From Methylotuvimicrobium sp018830325 (GTDB lineage: Bacteria > Pseudomonadota > Gammaproteobacteria > Methylococcales > Methylomonadaceae): 64,000 bases of DNA. Location: contig NZ_CP173170.1 in NCBI RefSeq assembly GCF_044788715.1, forward strand, positions 4,526,001-4,590,000, read 5' to 3'. Of the stretch, positions 54,995-63,292 are shown one piece after another. Under the pieces are notes generated by a model that did not search any database, had not been told where the DNA came from, and saw nothing but the letters and a program-made list of their open reading frames with translations. Positions within the stretch are counted from its first letter, which is position 1. Each line of letters starts with the position of its first letter. The position numbers were made by a program, and so were the translations under genes.

Positions 54995-55189
54995 TTTACG
55001 ACCAAGTCCTTAGCGCCCCTCTTTGAAAAAAAGGGGCTAGGGGAGTTTTTTTAATTAAATCCCCCCTCTCAATCCCCCATTTTCAAAGGGGAGGCTCAGT
55101 CGCCAAATTGTTTTAGATACAGGGTGAACAATTACGTTTGTTTCACTAGTTTCGGCATTACCATTAGCCATTATTCGAATCAAAACACT

Positions 55190-55462
55190 ATGACCATCGA
55201 CCCGGACAAAAATATCTGCTTCTCGCCTACGCACCGACTGCAATGGGAAGAGGCGCAACAAAAAGACGTGATTCTCTATCCCGAAGGCATGGTTGAGCTC
55301 AACCAAAGCTCTGCAGAAATTCTGAAACTGTGTGACGGCAGCCGGAAAGTGGAGCAAATCGTCGACGAATTGGAACGAAAATTCGAAACCACGGGTCTTG
55401 GTAACGACATCATCGCATTTCTGGAAGTAGCACTACAAAATGGCTGGATTAAACAAGATTAA
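55190..55462 (+). CDS. pqqD: PqqA peptide chaperone PqqD
   Basis: PqqD is the RiPP recognition element that presents PqqA to PqqE. From ATG 55190 the protein has 90 residues; this start matches family length, whereas an ATG at 55124 adds 22 unrelated residues encoded near the repeat. Key segments: FSPTHRLQWEEAQQKDVILY, PEGMVELNQSSAEIL, and CDGSRKVEQIVDELE. It overlaps pqqE by 23 bases. Confidence 0.95.
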   Translation: MTIDPDKNICFSPTHRLQWEEAQQKDVILYPEGMVELNQSSAEILKLCDGSRKVEQIVDELERKFETTGLGNDIIAFLEVALQNGWIKQD

Positions 55463-56567
55463 TATTACCCCTCCTCGCTGGCTGCTGGCCGAGCTGACTT
55501 ATGCTTGCCCGCTGCAGTGTCCTTATTGTTCGAATCCGCTCGATTACGCAAAATACCCGTCGGAGCTTTCGACCGAAGACTGGAAACGCGTATTGACTCA
55601 GGCGCGCAAGATGGGCGCGGTGCAACTAGGCTTGTCCGGCGGCGAGCCATTAGTTCGTAAGGACTTGTCTGAACTGGTCAAACACGCACGCGAACTCGGT
55701 TATTATTCGAACCTGATCACATCGGGCTATGGACTGACCGAAGAGCGCATCATCGAACTAAAACAGGCCGGGCTCGACCATATTCAGGTCAGCATTCAAG
55801 CCAGCACGCAGGAATTGAACGACCATATCGCCGGCACCACGTCTTACGAACATAAGAAAGAAGTCGCGCATTTGGTCAAGAAACACGGCTATCCGATGGT
55901 TTTGTGCGTTGTGATTCACCGCGAAAACATTCATCAGATGCAACAGATTCTCGAAATGGCCGAAGAACTCGGCGCCGATTATCTGGAGCTCGCGAACACG
56001 CAATATTACGGCTGGGCGCATGCCAACCGGGATCTACTGCTGCCGACCAAGGAACAATTCGAACAGGCCGAAGCGATCGCTCAGGCTTATAAAGAAAAAG
56101 TCGCCGGCAAAATGAAAATCTATTATGTCGTACCGGATTATTACGAAGACCGCCCGAAAGCCTGCATGAACGGCTGGGGCACGACGTTTCTGACGATCGC
56201 GCCGGACGGCGTCGCGCTACCATGCCATTCGGCGCGTGAACTGCCGGGCCTGGATTGCCCGAATGTCAACGAATACAGCATCGAGGAAATTTGGAATGAG
56301 TCGAAAGCCTTCAATTTCTTCCGAGGCTTCGATTGGATGAAGGAACCTTGCCGCAGTTGCGACGAAAAGGAAAAGGATTTCGGCGGTTGCCGCTGCCAGG
56401 CCTATTTGTTGACCGGCGACATGTATAACACCGACCCGGTCTGCAGCAAATCGCCGAACCGACATGTCGTGCAAGAAGCCATTGACTCCGCAAAGTCCGC
56501 GTCATTGGCGCCAGGTGAAAAACCGTTGATTTTCCGCAATAGCAAAAATTCGCGGCAAGTCATGTAG
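55440..56567 (+). CDS. pqqE: PqqA peptide cyclase PqqE, radical SAM enzyme
   Basis: PqqE forms the carbon-carbon bond between Glu16 and Tyr20 of PqqA. The 375-residue protein has the radical SAM cluster CPLQCPYC (Cys23, Cys27, Cys30), the GGEPLVR SAM site, and a SPASM domain with Cys at ACMNGWGTTFLTIAPDGVAL, PCHSARE, PCRSCDEKEKDFGGCRCQAY and DPVCSKS, for auxiliary clusters. Its start lies inside pqqD, so the two are coupled. Confidence 0.97.
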   Translation: MAGLNKINITPPRWLLAELTYACPLQCPYCSNPLDYAKYPSELSTEDWKRVLTQARKMGAVQLGLSGGEPLVRKDLSELVKHARELGYYSNLITSGYGLTEERIIELKQAGLDHIQVSIQASTQELNDHIAGTTSYEHKKEVAHLVKKHGYPMVLCVVIHRENIHQMQQILEMAEELGADYLELANTQYYGWAHANRDLLLPTKEQFEQAEAIAQAYKEKVAGKMKIYYVVPDYYEDRPKACMNGWGTTFLTIAPDGVALPCHSARELPGLDCPNVNEYSIEEIWNESKAFNFFRGFDWMKEPCRSCDEKEKDFGGCRCQAYLLTGDMYNTDPVCSKSPNRHVVQEAIDSAKSASLAPGEKPLIFRNSKNSRQVM

Positions 56568-56688
56568 CCCGTATGCAGCGTAGCGAAATACGGGGAGTTC
56601 CGTGCATCGAAATTCCCGGATTACGTTTCACTTCATCCGGGCTACTATCGAAAAAAGGTGCGCGATGCGGCACCCTACATCGTTTCTC

Positions 56689-57122
56689 TTAGGATTTCGT
56701 GATAAATAACGTCCTGGAACTATGAGCCTTGTTCACGCTCTTTCCCAAGCTCCAGCTTGGGAAAGACACCCCGGAAGCTCCCCCTTCGACAAGGCCCTCC
56801 TGAGCGCAGCCGAAGGGCTCAGGGCAAGAGCTTCCTGAGACCGACACAACCTCCACTCATTCTCAATCAACCCCGACTCGCTCGTTCAATCTTTCTTGAT
56901 TATCGGGAAGCTAGAGCTTCCTGAATAGGTTACCCAAGCTGGAGCTTGGGTAACAGCATAACTATGAGCCTTGTTTAGGGTTCGGTCACTCGCTTGGCAG
57001 GACGCCGTGAATACGTCCATGTAGGCTCTATGCCAGCTAAAGCCTTTGCCGAGCAACCCGGCGCCTCCTAAGACACTGCCGAAATTTGAAGTGCGAAAGG
57101 TATATTTACGGCCAAATCCTTA
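56689..57122. repeat. Family C/B chimeric element, copy 7, with a 226-bp insert
   Basis: The left C end TTAGGATTTCGTGATAAATA runs to the core GTGAATACGTCCATGTAGGC, after which the sequence switches to a B arm (TCTATGCCAGCT...GTGCGAAAGGTATA) and then to the outer right C end TATTTACGGCCAAATCCTTA. In the left arm, 56734-56959 is inserted between two copies of AACTATGAGCCTTGTT (56718-56733 and 56960-56975). The last TTA is the complement of the ubiX stop. Confidence 0.85.
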
Positions 57123-57695
57123 CAAACCTTCCCAAGGCGTGAATAAACCTTCGGTCTCGACGCCGAACATCGCCAGAATGCGCCCTACTCCGTCATCGAC
57201 CATCGCTTCGATCGAGTTCGACTTATTGTAAAAGGCCGGCATCGGCGGATAGATGATGCCGCCCATTTCGGTCACCGCCGCCATGTTGCGGATGTGCGCG
57301 AGATTCAAAGGCGTTTCGCGCGGCATGATTACCAAGCGCCGGCGCTCCTTTAGCACGACGTCGGCCGCGCGCGAAATTAGATTATCGCCGAAACCGTGCG
57401 CGACCGCCGCCAACGTTTTCATCGAACACGGCGCAATGATCATGCCTTCGGTCTTGAAACCGCCGCTCGCAATGGTCGCCGCGACATCGTTGATTTCATG
57501 CGTCACATCGGCCCATTCATAGATCTGTTTGCGCGACATCGCCATCTCATGTTTCAGATTGACCAAGCCGGCCGATGAAATCACAAGATGCGTTTCCCAG
57601 TCCTGTTTTTCACGCAAGACCTGGAGAAATCTGAGTCCGTAAATCGCGCCGGTCGCGCCGGTAATGCCAATGACGAGTCGTTTTTTTGTATTCAT
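57120..57695 (-). CDS. ubiX: Flavin prenyltransferase UbiX
   Basis: UbiX makes prenylated FMN, the cofactor of the decarboxylase UbiD in ubiquinone synthesis. The 191-residue protein has GITGATGAIYGLRFLQVL, IIAPCSMKTLAAVAHGFGDN, KERRRLVIMPRETPLNLAHI and ITEMGGIIYPPMP-type sequence (VTEMGGIIYPPMPAFY). Its TAA stop is formed by the outermost bases of repeat C7. Pip starts 7 bases upstream in the same operon. Confidence 0.96.
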   Translation of the reverse strand: MNTKKRLVIGITGATGAIYGLRFLQVLREKQDWETHLVISSAGLVNLKHEMAMSRKQIYEWADVTHEINDVAATIASGGFKTEGMIIAPCSMKTLAAVAHGFGDNLISRAADVVLKERRRLVIMPRETPLNLAHIRNMAAVTEMGGIIYPPMPAFYNKSNSIEAMVDDGVGRILAMFGVETEGLFTPWEGL

Positions 57696-57702
57696 GACTT
57701 TA

Positions 57703-58656
57703 TTAATTCCGCAAAAGCTTCTCGGCCATTGTATCGGTCGCCGACACCAAGGCGTCGATCATGTCCTTGCCCTGTGCGATGTGCCCGGCATTCGGCAATA
57801 CGATAAATTCGGCATGCGGCATGGCTTTATGTAATCGCCAGCCGGCCTCGATCGGACAGACCAAGTCGTTGCGGCCGTGAATGATGATCGCCGAAATAGC
57901 CTTTAAACAGGCACAATTGTCGATAATTTGATTTTCTTCGATGAAATAAGCATTTCTCGCGTAGTGCAGTTCCATGCGGACTTGTTCGAGCATCTTGTGC
58001 GATGCGTGATCCTGATGCGGCGCCGGCCTGAAATCGGAGCCCAAAGCGACTTGCCCCCCCCAGGCGGTCCATTCTTTCGCCGCGCGTAGCCGCGCCAACT
58101 CGTCTTCGCCCCATAATGCATCGCACAAACCTTGCACAGGATCTTGTTCAAACTCGGCGGGAATACAATCGACCAGGCGCGACCATTGTTCCGGATAGAT
58201 GCGCCCCGCTCCGTTTCTAATAAACCAATCCAAATCTTTCTGCCGCGCCAGAAAGACGCCACGAATGATCAGACCGAGCACCTTGTCGGTATGCTGCTGA
58301 GCATACAACAAAGCCAACGCACCGCCCCACGAACCGCCGAACACGAGCCATTGCTCGATGTTCAATTGAATGCGAATCCGCTCCATGTCGTCGATCAGGG
58401 CGTGGGTATTATTATCTGCCAATTCGCCGAACGGCAGGGACTGCCCGCAGCCACGTTGGTCGAACAGGATTATGCGGTATCTTTCGGGATCGAAAAAAAG
58501 CCGGTGATCGGGTTTGATACCGGAACACGGCCCGCCATGCAAAAACACCACGGGCAGACCGTCCGGATTGCCGCATTGTTCTACATAGACCGAGTGCTTG
58601 CCGGTATTCAGAAAGAACGTATCGAATGGGGAGATTTCGGAATAGAGGGTTTTCAT
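57703..58656 (-). CDS. pip: Proline iminopeptidase (alpha/beta hydrolase, S33)
   Basis: Prolyl aminopeptidase removes N-terminal proline from peptides in the cytosol. The 317-residue protein has the oxyanion motif VFLHGGPCSGIKPDHRLFFD, DQRGCGQS, and the nucleophile elbow GGSWGGALALLYAQQH. The catalytic Asp is likely in IIHGRNDLVCPIEAGWRLHK and the His in PNAGHIAQGK. It is the upstream gene of ubiX. Confidence 0.95.
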   Translation of the reverse strand: MKTLYSEISPFDTFFLNTGKHSVYVEQCGNPDGLPVVFLHGGPCSGIKPDHRLFFDPERYRIILFDQRGCGQSLPFGELADNNTHALIDDMERIRIQLNIEQWLVFGGSWGGALALLYAQQHTDKVLGLIIRGVFLARQKDLDWFIRNGAGRIYPEQWSRLVDCIPAEFEQDPVQGLCDALWGEDELARLRAAKEWTAWGGQVALGSDFRPAPHQDHASHKMLEQVRMELHYARNAYFIEENQIIDNCACLKAISAIIIHGRNDLVCPIEAGWRLHKAMPHAEFIVLPNAGHIAQGKDMIDALVSATDTMAEKLLRN

Positions 58657-58735
58657 TAAAAGTTGATGGACTCGATGGAAGTTACCGCTATATTAAAACT
58701 TTATGGATTCCCATGGTCTTCCGTGGGAACGAGAG

Positions 58736-58770
58736 CGTAGCCCGTATGCAGCGAAGCGGAATACGGGAAT
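58736..58770. repeat. REP-like palindrome
   Basis: GTAGCCCGTATGCAGCGAAG and CGGAATACGGG form a short imperfect palindrome. A second copy is at 56565-56594 (GTAGCCCGTATGCAGCGTAG, then CGAAATACGGGG) just after the pqqE stop. Confidence 0.7.
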
Positions 58771-58832
58771 GGCGTGGCTTCGAACTTCTAGGAGGAGCCA
58801 GGCTCCATCCGAACTACACTGTTCGGTTCGTT

Positions 58833-59099
58833 TTAGGCGGCTTTTTGCTGAACGTCGATTCGAAGCATGCTTTCTATGCTCAAATGATAATCCAATCCGG
58901 GCCATTCGATTCCCGTCCCGCGACAAATAAAACGATAATTTGACAATTCTTTGAACGATGCTTCTTGTAATTCTTTATACCATGCCATCGGCGTCGATAT
59001 TAATCGGCTGTCTTCTAGCTCGACATGCAAATACCGATCGTCGAAATGCACTGATTTACCTTTCACTGAAATAGTCATCCCATTGCCTTTCAAATTCAT
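58833..59099 (-). CDS. DUF2442 family protein
   Basis: The 88-residue protein has the DUF2442 pattern VHFDDRYLHVELEDSRLIST, PMAWYKELQEASFKEL and YRFICRGTGIEWPGLDYHLS. A start at the internal ATG 59078 (MTISVKGK) is also possible and would match shorter members. DUF2442 genes often lie beside DUF4160 genes and are suspected of toxin-antitoxin-like roles; no DUF4160 partner is visible here. Confidence 0.8.
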   Translation of the reverse strand: MNLKGNGMTISVKGKSVHFDDRYLHVELEDSRLISTPMAWYKELQEASFKELSNYRFICRGTGIEWPGLDYHLSIESMLRIDVQQKAA

Positions 59100-59222
59100 C
59101 TATTACTCGTTCCCGCGCTCCTGCGTGGGAATGCATACCGGGCTTCAAGCGCGCTGCATTAGCCTGTAGGATGAATGCAATGAAGCCCATCGAATCGGCC
59201 TTGATGATGGGCTTTGCTTCGA

Positions 59223-59444
59223 TCAACCCCTACTCCTGGATTCTCGAAGCGCTTCCAAAATATCGTCGGTTGTTGCTTTGGTTTTGATTCCCGACACGTC
59301 AAAAGGGGACGAGTATTTTTCGCTTTTCGCTTTTAACGAAAAGACCGCTCCGTCTTTTCTGTGTATTTCGACTTCCTCTGTTTGAGCATTAACCAATAAC
59401 TCAGCTAGATGCCGTCTCGCTTCAGAATAAGTAACAACTTTCAC
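59223..59444 (-). CDS. Phd/YefM-type antitoxin
   Basis: The 73-residue protein begins with GTG at 59444 and shows the Phd/YefM fold MKVVTYSEARRHLAELLVNA followed by VEIHRKDGAVFSLKAK. It lies 5 bases after the stop of the broken PIN gene, so the order is toxin first, which is unusual for Phd systems. The antitoxin frame is intact although the toxin is not. Confidence 0.82.
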   Translation of the reverse strand: MKVVTYSEARRHLAELLVNAQTEEVEIHRKDGAVFSLKAKSEKYSSPFDVSGIKTKATTDDILEALRESRSRG

Positions 59445-59449
59445 TCTGT

Positions 59450-60112
59450 TTACCTCACTACCTCAATACCCAGATCTCGTGCAACTTGCATCATTTTTTT
59501 GTCGAGTGTCATCAAAGGACAAGACAACAATCTTGCGCATTGCAAAAAATAGGCATCATAAGCATAAATATTAACCTGATTACGTATAAGCTTTAGCCTA
59601 CTTAAAGCCCAGACAAGGTTTTGTGTCGCTATCGCGACGTTTATGTGGAGTCGGTTCGCGGACCGACAGCCGCGATACTTTTCTTTGCTTGTCCAAAGAA
59701 AAGTATCCAAAAGAAAAGACACCCGGAGGCCGCTGTATCCTGCGCGCTGACGATTTTGCCGAGGGTTTTCGGAAGGGCTATCCCTAGCCCTCCGAAAACG
59801 AGCGGCATCCCTGCCGCTCCCCTAGTGGGCTATTCTCGGCAAAATCGTCAGTGCTCGGCGCGGCCTAACGGGGCCCGGGCGGGAGCTCTAAGCCAAAGCA
59901 AATTGGCTGAAGGTTCTAAGTAATCAGGAATATTAAAGTCAATCGCTAATTGTAATGACTCATAAATATCTACCTTAATAAGCCGTACTGGTATTTTGCT
60001 CGTGGTATGGAGCATAGATGCTGGCCCCCGAAGTATGTTGGATGATACTCTCTCTTTCCGGCTCATCAAGAACCACCGCTAAAAATATACTGGTGTCGGA
60101 TAAAATGTTCAC
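59450..60112 (-). pseudogene. PIN-domain toxin gene, disrupted by an internal deletion and a 354-bp insertion
   Basis: GTG at 60112 starts VNILSDTSIFLAVVLDEPER, the PIN N terminus with its first catalytic Asp. After GASIYAP the frame shifts and sequence resumes as KIPVRLIKVDIYESLQLAID, with about 40 residues missing by comparison with the family. After DFNI a 354-bp element interrupts; beyond it the frame reads YAYDAYFLQCARLLSCPLMT and LDKKMMQVARDLGIEVVR. Removing the element and one AATATTAA gives AIDFNIYAYDAYF in frame. The toxin is inactive. Confidence 0.9.
59575..59928. mobile_element. 354-bp MITE-like element with 24-bp inverted ends and 8-bp target duplication
   Basis: The ends CCTGATTAC and GTAATCAGG are perfect over 9 bp and match at 20 of 24 positions when extended. 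AATATTAA is duplicated at 59567-59574 and 59929-59936. The interior has large palindromes: GACGATTTTGCCGAG / CTCGGCAAAATCGTC and TTTTCGGAAGGGCT / AGCCCTCCGAAAA. It has no transposase and is more GC-rich than its surroundings. Confidence 0.92.
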
Positions 60113-60191
60113 AAGCGGAATTTTACAGCCTTGTCATCATTTGACAAGCGACCAAAAGCAAAAGGTGCGCGATGCGCAGCCTACGCGGACA

Positions 60192-60226
60192 TAAAAAAAG
60201 GAGGGGTATTACGCCCTCCTTTTTTA
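60192..60226 (-). terminator. Rho-independent terminator of the outer-membrane protein gene
   Basis: AAAAAAAGGAGGG and CCCTCCTTTTTTA form a near-perfect stem with a short loop (GTATTACG) and A/T tracts on both sides, 20 bases after the minus-strand stop codon. Confidence 0.88.
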
Positions 60227-60246
60227 TGGGATCAAGTACTCAGACT

Positions 60247-61122
60247 TTAGAATTTGAAGCCGACCGAGCCGCCCAACGTGAAGCCGTCGGTATCGACGCC
60301 GTCGACGTCATCAAAGGTATGATGATAACGAGTGTCAGCACCGACAACGATGCCGTCGAATATTTCATAATCGGCACCGATACCGAACTGCATGCCGGTG
60401 TTCAATACGGTAATTGCGTCAGACGGCGGACTGATGATGTTCATGTCCAAACCGACCGGAATCAACCAGGGCCTGAATTTGCTGTCGTGCATGAATTTGA
60501 TCTTCGGCGCGGCGCTAATTCTCAGCATGTTGACGGTGACTGTTTGTTGTATATTGTCAGGTATATTATTTAATGCTGCGAAAGTTGTATTTACACCGCT
60601 TCGTCTTTCATCCTTGATTTCAGTGTATTCGATGCCCAGTTCTAGATTAAACGAGGTATGGTCCATCAGACCGAACAGGTCGTTGTTGACATTGAAATCG
60701 ATCGCACCGCCGTAGTAAAAAGCGTCTTGATCCGTATCACTTGTCAGAAGATCCTCACCCAACCCGGTACCAGCGCCAAGAGGATCACGAGTTGAACCGC
60801 GATTATTATTGAACCGCGACCAACCGCCGCGAACCGAAAACATATGATCTTTCGGCGCTGAAGCGGCAGGGGCCGATTTCACCGATGCCGCCCATTCGTC
60901 CAATTCCATGACCTTCGCGGTATTTTCGGAAGCGGAACGACTCGCCGCATCACGTACGCGGTTCAATTCTCCTTGCATTTCTTGCAACATTTGCGACATT
61001 TGATTAACTTGCGCTTCCAACGCTTCGACTCTGGCATCGGCCGATGCGGTCGGTGCGGCCAACGCCCCTGCCGCCAATACCGCAGCCACGCCCAGAGCGG
61101 TTTGAGTTTTATTCAGTTTCAT
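60247..61122 (-). CDS. Outer-membrane beta-barrel protein with N-terminal coiled coil
   Basis: The 291-residue protein has a signal peptide (LGVAAVLAAGALAAPTASA), a heptad-repeat segment VEALEAQVNQMSQMLQEMQG (about 32-60), and a C-terminal barrel of alternating beta strands ending in GFTLGGSVGFKF with terminal Phe. Similar proteins in methylotrophs are annotated as porin-like or unknown. An AGGGGGA ribosome site precedes the start, and a good terminator follows, so it is probably well expressed. Confidence 0.8.
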   Translation of the reverse strand: MKLNKTQTALGVAAVLAAGALAAPTASADARVEALEAQVNQMSQMLQEMQGELNRVRDAASRSASENTAKVMELDEWAASVKSAPAASAPKDHMFSVRGGWSRFNNNRGSTRDPLGAGTGLGEDLLTSDTDQDAFYYGGAIDFNVNNDLFGLMDHTSFNLELGIEYTEIKDERRSGVNTTFAALNNIPDNIQQTVTVNMLRISAAPKIKFMHDSKFRPWLIPVGLDMNIISPPSDAITVLNTGMQFGIGADYEIFDGIVVGADTRYHHTFDDVDGVDTDGFTLGGSVGFKF

Positions 61123-61879
61123 CGTTTCCCCCTCGTAAGAGATTTTTTGTTTATGTTTTTTTTGCCTTAAAACAACAAGACTTTTTCACGAAAAGGATAA
61201 TAGCAGCTAAAGTCCATCCTTACAAGTTCCTTACAGTAATTAAGGATTTTTCTTTTCTATTAGATAATCATTATTTATCAAACACTAATGAAAACAACAT
61301 CAACACATGTTCGATCTGTATGCTAAAAACAACAATCCATTCAAACTCCGGCTTCGCTCAAAGCGCCTGGTATTCGGTCGCGCTCATTTGCAATTTTTAA
61401 GTGCCTTAGGATGTCTCATCCATAAAAACCGTCTGCAAACGTCATCGACTTTCGTTTTTTGCTTCATCTGATGGCTGCACCGGTTAAAGCCGTAGGGTGC
61501 GCATCGCGCACCTTTCCACGGCAACGAACCAGACGATAGGTGCCGATCCAGGTGCGCGATGCGCACCCTACACCTAGCGTTTTATAACCCATGATCACCC
61601 ACAAATTCCAAGATATTTTGAGATTAAAAAGCGGGAACCCCAAAATTAGCTAAAATGGCCTTTTTCGACAGCCTCCCCCTAGCTCCTCTTAAATTCTAAA
61701 AAGGAAACCGATTAATCACTCATTGACTGCCGTTTTTTCCCTCATCTAATGGTCGCACCGGTTAAAGCCGCGTAAAATAGCACTTAAATCAATCCATACA
61801 CGAACAGACATCCGATGATTTATCGAGCCTCAATACGGCAGGCCCCGCTCGGAAACGATAAAACGAAATTAAACTCATC
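61123..61879. repeat. Repeat region: E copy 2, a 45-bp direct repeat and REP palindromes
   Basis: No gene is seen. 61540-61672 is an inverted, diverged copy of E1 (28400-28560), including AGATATTTTGAGATTAAAAA and GGCCTTTTTCGACAG. CATCTGATGGCTGCACCGGT (61466) and CATCTAATGGTCGCACCGGT (61743) lie in a direct repeat of about 45 bases, both followed by TAAAGCCG. GGTGCGCATCGCGCACC and GGTGCGCGATGCGCACC palindromes lie at 61497 and 61551. Confidence 0.7.
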
Positions 61880-62974
61880 ATGACCACCATTCCTGACATA
61901 ACGATTATCGGCGGCGGCATTATCGGCCTCTTGACCGCCCGCGAACTTACCTTAGCCGGCGCCCGCGTGAGCATTCTGGAAAAAAACGCTATCGGCCGAG
62001 AGTCCTCCTGGGCCGGCGGCGGCATTTTATTGCCGATTTATCCGTGGCGACAGCCTAGCGCGATTTCCGAATTGGTCCGGCACAGCCTGGATATTTACCC
62101 CACGCTGGCGATGGAACTCAGAGAATCGACCGGCATCGACCCTGAATGGAGTCCGTGTGGCCTGTTTATCAGCCGCAACCCCGATATCGAACAGGCTATC
62201 GATTGGTGCGAACGTTATAATATCGATTATCGGACCGCACAAACGCCGAGTTTGAATAATTTAAATTGCGATCCGCTCAATCCTCTCTGGCTGCCCGATA
62301 TCGCTCATGCCCGCAATCCTCGCTTATTGAAGTCGGCGCGCCGGGATGCGGAAAACCGAAACGTCGAGTTAATCGAACATTGCGATGTGCAAAACGTCAC
62401 CGTTAAAAACGGCAGAATCGTTTCGTTGACTACCGACCGAGGCGAGCGTCCGGTCGGTCATCTTGCTGTCTGCGCCGGCGCCTGGACGAAAACGTTATTC
62501 GAGCGTTTCTTTTCCGAATTCACGGCTCCTGAAATCCAACCCATCAAAGGGCAAATGCTGCTTTACGATGCACCGCCCGATCTCTTGCCGGGCATGATTC
62601 TCGAAAACGATCACTATTTGATTCCGCGTCTCGACGGTAAAACACTGGTCGGCAGCAGCGTCGAGCATTGCGGCTTCGATAAATCAACCTCGGAAGCGAC
62701 TTACCGCCGACTGAAGTCTTTCGCCGAACATTTATGCCCGGCATTGAAAACGATGCCGATCATATCGCATTGGGCCGGCCTGCGCCCCGGCACCGAACAT
62801 GGCATCCCTTATGTTTTTCGCCATCCCGACCTTGACAATTTGAGCGTTAACGCCGGGCATTTCCGTAACGGCTTGGTCATGGCGCCGGCATCGGCTCGCT
62901 TAATGGCCGATTTAATTCTGGGTGAAACACCTATAACCGACCCGGAACCTTATCGCCTATTCGCCTCTCATTAA
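61880..62974 (+). CDS. thiO: Glycine oxidase ThiO
   Basis: ThiO oxidises glycine to the imine used for the thiazole of thiamine. The 364-residue FAD protein has the dinucleotide-binding motif IIGGGIIGLLTARELTLAGA, GRESSWAGGGILLPIYPWR, GHLAVCAGAWT, KGQMLLYDAP and the C-terminal GLRPGTEHGIPYVFRHPDLD. No thiG or thiS gene is in view, so it is probably separate from the thiazole operon. Confidence 0.92.
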   Translation: MTTIPDITIIGGGIIGLLTARELTLAGARVSILEKNAIGRESSWAGGGILLPIYPWRQPSAISELVRHSLDIYPTLAMELRESTGIDPEWSPCGLFISRNPDIEQAIDWCERYNIDYRTAQTPSLNNLNCDPLNPLWLPDIAHARNPRLLKSARRDAENRNVELIEHCDVQNVTVKNGRIVSLTTDRGERPVGHLAVCAGAWTKTLFERFFSEFTAPEIQPIKGQMLLYDAPPDLLPGMILENDHYLIPRLDGKTLVGSSVEHCGFDKSTSEATYRRLKSFAEHLCPALKTMPIISHWAGLRPGTEHGIPYVFRHPDLDNLSVNAGHFRNGLVMAPASARLMADLILGETPITDPEPYRLFASH

Positions 62975-63042
62975 ACCGAAAACGCTATTCCGGCCGCGAC
63001 CGACCGGAAGCATCAAACTTGAAAAAGTAGATCATGAAGCCG

Positions 63043-63122
63043 TAGGGTGCGCATCGCGCACCTGGGTCGGAACCTGTCGTCGGGTTCGTTGCCGGGGAAA
63101 GGTGCGCGATGCGCACCCTACG
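63043..63122. repeat. Pair of REP-like GGTGCGC palindromes
   Basis: GTAGGGTGCGCATCGCGCAC (63042-) and GGTGCGCGATGCGCACCCTA (63100-) are inverted copies about 40 bases apart. The same unit is at 28511, 60162, 61491 and 61551. Confidence 0.75.
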
Positions 63123-63292
63123 TCGCTTTGAATTTTTGATGTGTTTTGGCAAAGCAGGAGCGGAAGCTTTTCAACCGTAACCGAAGCAAGCCCGAAATGT
63201 TTAGGGCAAAAACAAAATGTTGGGGACGGGTTAAATAACCCGTCCCGCAGAAGAAGCTAGAGCTTCCTGAATAGGTTACCCAAGCTGGAGCT

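Larger units (their letters stand above)
54503..55012. repeat. Family C element, copy 6, a nested composite with F, G and B4 inside
   Basis: The outer left end TTAGGATTTCGTGATAAATA and outer right end TATTTACGACCAAGTCCTTA are the C ends. Inside: element F at 54584-54648 in the core, a G module at about 54684-54782 in the arm, and a complete B element at 54835-54994 in the right outer arm. Removing B4 and one TA restores GGTTATTTACGACC as in C1. Confidence 0.88.

Noticed and set aside
54503..55123. Extra promoter or gene between Uma2 and pqqD
   Set aside because: All frames here run through repeats C6/B4. No credible coding sequence, and no clear -35/-10 pair just before pqqD.
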